Shown here piece by piece: positions 61,551-64,000 of a DNA stretch of 64,000 nt. The notes under the pieces are model-generated. The model was not told the origin of the DNA. It did not search any database and saw only the letters and a program-made list of their open reading frames with translations. Each line of letters begins with the position of its first letter. Position 1 is the stretch's first letter. The stretch lies in assembly GCF_029395355.1 (NCBI RefSeq), contig NZ_CP113913.1, forward strand, positions 1,302,001-1,366,000, in the 5' to 3' direction. Source of the stretch: Bifidobacterium sp. ESL0800 (GTDB lineage Bacteria; Actinomycetota; Actinomycetes; Actinomycetales; Bifidobacteriaceae). A program made the translations under genes and the position numbers.

Positions 61551-62621
61551 TCATGCGCCGAAGTGCTTGCGTGCCACGATCTCGGCGAGCTCGACGGCGT
61601 TCAGGGCGGCGCCCTTGCGCAGGTTGTCGTTGGCGATGAAGAACGCCAGTCCCTTCTTGCCGTCGACGGCCTGGTCCTGGCGGATGCGGCCGACGAAACT
61701 CGGGTCCTTGCCGGCGGCCAGCTGCGGGGTGGGGATGTCGGCAAGCTCGACGCCCGGCGCGTCCTTCAGCACCTCGCGGGCCATGTCGGGGGTGACGTCG
61801 CGCTCGAATTCGGCGTTGACCGACATGCCGTGCGCGGTGAAAACGCCGACGCGCACGCAGGTGCAGGAGGCGGCGAGGTCGGGCAAGTGCAGAATCTTGC
61901 GGCTTTCGTTACGCAACTTCTGCTCCTCGTCGGTCTCCTCGCTGCCGTCGTCGACGATGGCGCCGATGAACGGCACGGCGTTGAAGGCAATGGTGCGCAC
62001 GACCTTGGTAGGCTTGGGGAAATCGATGGCGGAACCGTCGAAGACGAGCTTGTCGGCACCTTGGTCGACGGCGGCCTTGGCTTCGTTCATCAACTGCTCG
62101 ACGCCTGCGCGTCCGGCTCCCGAAACCGCCTGATAAGAGCTGACAATCAGCCGCTTCAGGCCGAAGTGGGTATCGAGTGCCTTCAGCACCGGAATGCAGG
62201 CCATGGTGGTGCAGTTCGGGTTCGCGACAATGCGACGGGGAATGTCGTCAAGATCGTCGGGATTGGCCTCGGCCACCACCAGCGGCACGTCGTCGTGCAT
62301 ACGCCATTGCGAGGAATTGTCGATGACATAGGCGCCGGCCTCGGCGAATTTCGGCGCCCAGACCTTCGAAGTGCCACCGCCGGCGGAGAAGATCGCGATA
62401 TCGATGCCCTTGAGATCGGCGTTGGCCACGTCCTCGACCACGATGCTGCGGTCGCGCCATTTGAGCACGGTGCCCGCCGAGTGTGAGGAAGCCAGGAAAC
62501 GCAGATTATCAATGGGGAAATTCCGCTCGTCAAGCACGCGACGCATGACCATGCCGACCTGTCCGGTGGCCCCCAGCACCGCTACGTTGACCTTGCGCTG
62601 TTCTCCGTTAGATTCAGTCAT
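61551..62621 (-). CDS. asd: Aspartate-semialdehyde dehydrogenase
   Basis: 356 residues. Reduces aspartyl phosphate to aspartate semialdehyde with NADPH. GATGQVG (17-23) is the cofactor loop, C137 in NPNCTTM the catalytic cysteine, SYQAVSGAGRAG the substrate loop, and the C-terminal GLAFFIANDNLRKGAALNAVELAE is typical. GGGGAGG precedes the ATG at 62621; the frame is open to 62762. It follows the two aspartokinase genes on the same strand, 368 bp after the ACT-domain gene. Confidence 0.96.
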   Translation of the reverse strand: MTESNGEQRKVNVAVLGATGQVGMVMRRVLDERNFPIDNLRFLASSHSAGTVLKWRDRSIVVEDVANADLKGIDIAIFSAGGGTSKVWAPKFAEAGAYVIDNSSQWRMHDDVPLVVAEANPDDLDDIPRRIVANPNCTTMACIPVLKALDTHFGLKRLIVSSYQAVSGAGRAGVEQLMNEAKAAVDQGADKLVFDGSAIDFPKPTKVVRTIAFNAVPFIGAIVDDGSEETDEEQKLRNESRKILHLPDLAASCTCVRVGVFTAHGMSVNAEFERDVTPDMAREVLKDAPGVELADIPTPQLAAGKDPSFVGRIRQDQAVDGKKGLAFFIANDNLRKGAALNAVELAEIVARKHFGA

Positions 62622-62989
62622 CTGTTTCCTCCCCTTTGGCGGCCGTTCACTCGTGGCTTCCGCAGCCGCAACCTCATGAGACATCCATCGCTCCAAAGTG
62701 AAACACTGCGGGGCGCTACGTGCCACATCATAGCGCAAGGTACTGCGCGGGGACGGCTGCACGCGGCTTTATGAGACATGACAGAAGCGGATACCCGATT
62801 ACGCAAATGGACGGTGATTGATCACCGACACCGCCGATCATCGAACCACTCGTATCCAACCCCGTTATCGGCCATATCCACGTTATGCCCGGGCGCATCG
62901 CATCTGGCTGGTTGGCCAATACGATGCGCCCATATCTTTTCAAGTCAATGACTTCACCGAACGATATGACAGCCAGCGATGCACGGCGT
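62622..62989. other. 368-bp space between ACT-domain aspartokinase gene and asd
   Basis: Holds the hairpin at 62891-62931 and presumably an asd promoter. No gene seen. Confidence 0.5.
62891..62931 (-). terminator. Hairpin after the ACT-domain aspartokinase gene
   Basis: Ten-bp perfect stem GGGCGCATCG with its complement (62891-62900 with 62922-62931); 59 bp beyond the stop. Weak T content. Confidence 0.6.
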
Positions 62990-63619
62990 TCAGCGGCCGG
63001 TGCCGCCGTAGACCACCGCTTCCACCTGATCGGCGTCGAGGCCGTACGCTGTGTGCAACGCGCGCACCGCGTCGTCGAGCTGGTCGAGCGGGACGAGGGC
63101 GGCGATGCGGATCTCGGAGGTCGAGATCATCATCACGTTGATATGCTTGGCGCTCAGGGATTCGAAGAACTTGGCGGCGAGACCGGAATGGGTTTTCATG
63201 CCCACGCCCACCACCGCGACCTTGCCGACCTCGGAATCGACGAAATAGGAACCGTAACCGAGCTCGGCCTTTTTGCCGTCGAGCGCTTTCTCCACCGTTT
63301 TCACCGTGGCATCGGGCACAGTGAAGGAGATGTCGGCCTTGCCCGTCGAAGCTCCTGCCTGCACGATCATGTCGACGTTGATGCCGCTTTTGGCCAGTTC
63401 GGTAAACACGCGTGCGGCCATGCCGGGCTCGTCGGGAACACCGCGCACCGTCACGAGGGATTCGGTGCGGTCGTGCGCAACGCCGGAAATCACCGGGGTC
63501 TCGGGGCCGAGATCCGGGAAGATGTCGCCCATCGATTTATTGTCGGTTTCGCCGGTTTCGCCGGTTTTGCCTTGATCGCTCAAATTCACGCCCTCGTCTT
63601 TCGTATTGTCACTGCTCAT
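62990..63619 (-). CDS. Aspartokinase regulatory subunit (two ACT domains)
   Basis: 209 residues. After a 45-residue polar leader come two ACT domains: ESLVTVRGVPDEPGMAARVFTELAKSGINVDMIVQ (about 53-88) and VAVVGVGMKTHSGLAAKFFESLSAKHINVMMISTSEIRI (about 133-171). This is exactly the C-terminal part of an ordinary ~420-residue aspartokinase, where it binds lysine and threonine for feedback control. AAAGGA lies 6 nt before the ATG, so it is a real separate gene, 87 bp after the catalytic gene's stop, not merely a frameshift product. Confidence 0.9.
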   Translation of the reverse strand: MSSDNTKDEGVNLSDQGKTGETGETDNKSMGDIFPDLGPETPVISGVAHDRTESLVTVRGVPDEPGMAARVFTELAKSGINVDMIVQAGASTGKADISFTVPDATVKTVEKALDGKKAELGYGSYFVDSEVGKVAVVGVGMKTHSGLAAKFFESLSAKHINVMMISTSEIRIAALVPLDQLDDAVRALHTAYGLDADQVEAVVYGGTGR

Positions 63620-63706
63620 TGTGTTTCCTTTGCTCTCTTGCCGTTGAAGTTCATATCCATATATTTTCTTGATGAATCCGTGCTAACCGGCCCATTCTCG
63701 GATTGT

Positions 63707-64000
63707 TTAATCCAGATTCGGCAATTTGCGCGCATCGACACCCTCCGGCACCACCAACGTACCCATCCGGTGCGAGAACGAGCTGCGCACATGCAACGGC
63801 ATATTGAAACGCTGGGCGTATTCGACGCAACGCAAGGCGAGGACCTTCGAACCGCAGGAGGCCATTTCGAGGATGGCATCGTAGCCGATGGAGGGGATGC
63901 GCCGCGCGCTGGGAACGATACGCGGGTCCGCGGTGAAGATGCCGTCCACGTCGGTGTAGATCTCGCAGATATCGGCACCCATTGCCACTGCGAGCGCCAC
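63707..64000 (-). CDS. lysC: Aspartokinase catalytic subunit, C-terminal part (5' end outside window)
   Basis: The last 97 residues of an amino-acid-kinase domain: [82 protein letters not shown]. This is aspartokinase rather than another kinase (ITDVDG-like [13 protein letters not shown] and the GSKVL.. region). The frame stops at 63707 soon after the kinase fold is complete, so no ACT domains follow in this chain; they are encoded by the next gene. The upstream part lies beyond the right edge of the window. Confidence 0.9.
   Translation of the reverse strand: MALAVAMGADICEIYTDVDGIFTADPRIVPSARRIPSIGYDAILEMASCGSKVLALRCVEYAQRFNMPLHVRSSFSHRMGTLVVPEGVDARKLPNLD

Noticed and set aside
62990..63706. 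Frameshifted single aspartokinase gene
   Set aside because: The two frames are separated by 87 bp that includes a good ribosome binding site and a 45-residue leader unlike aspartokinase, so a single sequencing slip would not join them.

Overview
The window looks like part of the chromosome of a high-GC Gram-positive actinobacterium, most probably a Bifidobacterium. The signs are an AdnA/AdnB-type helicase-nuclease pair, a single long RNase J, actinobacterial-type inositol-3-phosphate synthase and LeuA, a DUF5701 protein, plant-sugar genes (araA, araB, a GH42 beta-galactosidase, a LacI regulator) and a cell-wall set (glf, glmM, class A PBP). Species cannot be fixed from the sequence alone.

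Layout. 1-9.3 kb is largely accessory: the 3' end of a DUF4391 gene, a Vsr nuclease, a BASS transporter, a Gfo/Idh/MocA dehydrogenase, an AAA_14/DUF4143 ATPase preceded by three phased palindromes, a translationally coupled Nudix + PLD-helicase-DUF3427 pair, and a BrnT/BrnA toxin-antitoxin module. 9.8-16.3 kb has a zinc alcohol dehydrogenase, an aldo-keto reductase and a giant fused ABC exporter. 16.4-25.3 kb is a minus-strand sugar region: solute-binding lipoprotein, GH42 and LacI regulator, then araB-araA. 25.8-27.6 kb holds HicA/HicB and an orphan LuxR-type regulator. 27.7-38.7 kb is mainly housekeeping: glmM-def, an M1 aminopeptidase, a two-gene unknown cassette, a PAP2 phosphatase, RNase J and dapB-dapA. 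39-43 kb has a DUF559 nuclease-like gene, an MFS transporter and an acetyltransferase. 43-52.4 kb is the adnA-adnB operon, with the SRP RNA just upstream of it. 52.8-64 kb has glf, ino1, a class A PBP, leuA, a DUF5701 gene, asd and an aspartokinase split into separate catalytic and ACT-domain genes.

Genes that work together. Aspartokinase (both genes), asd, dapA and dapB are the common trunk and lysine/diaminopimelate branch of the aspartate pathway, which feeds peptidoglycan along with glmM and the PBP. araB and araA convert L-arabinose to L-ribulose 5-phosphate, but araD is not in the window. The LacI/GH42/solute-binding protein group lacks its permeases here.

The most unusual content is non-coding. 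Many intergenic spaces hold small sets of repeats at fixed spacing. The clearest is a dispersed element of three TTGGTG-centred palindromes at 38.8, 40.1 and 60.3 kb. Its centre-to-centre spacing is 62.5 bp in five of the six intervals (62 in the sixth), while the sequence between the palindromes is not conserved. Others are a 40-bp palindrome triplet at 3.7 kb, a 33-bp triplet at 9.5 kb, a 13-bp minisatellite at 11.2 kb, back-to-back 29-bp and 31-bp triplets at 25.5-25.7 kb (the latter carrying DnaA-box-like TGTGGATAA), and an AGATAATCACA inverted-repeat cluster at 61.2 kb.
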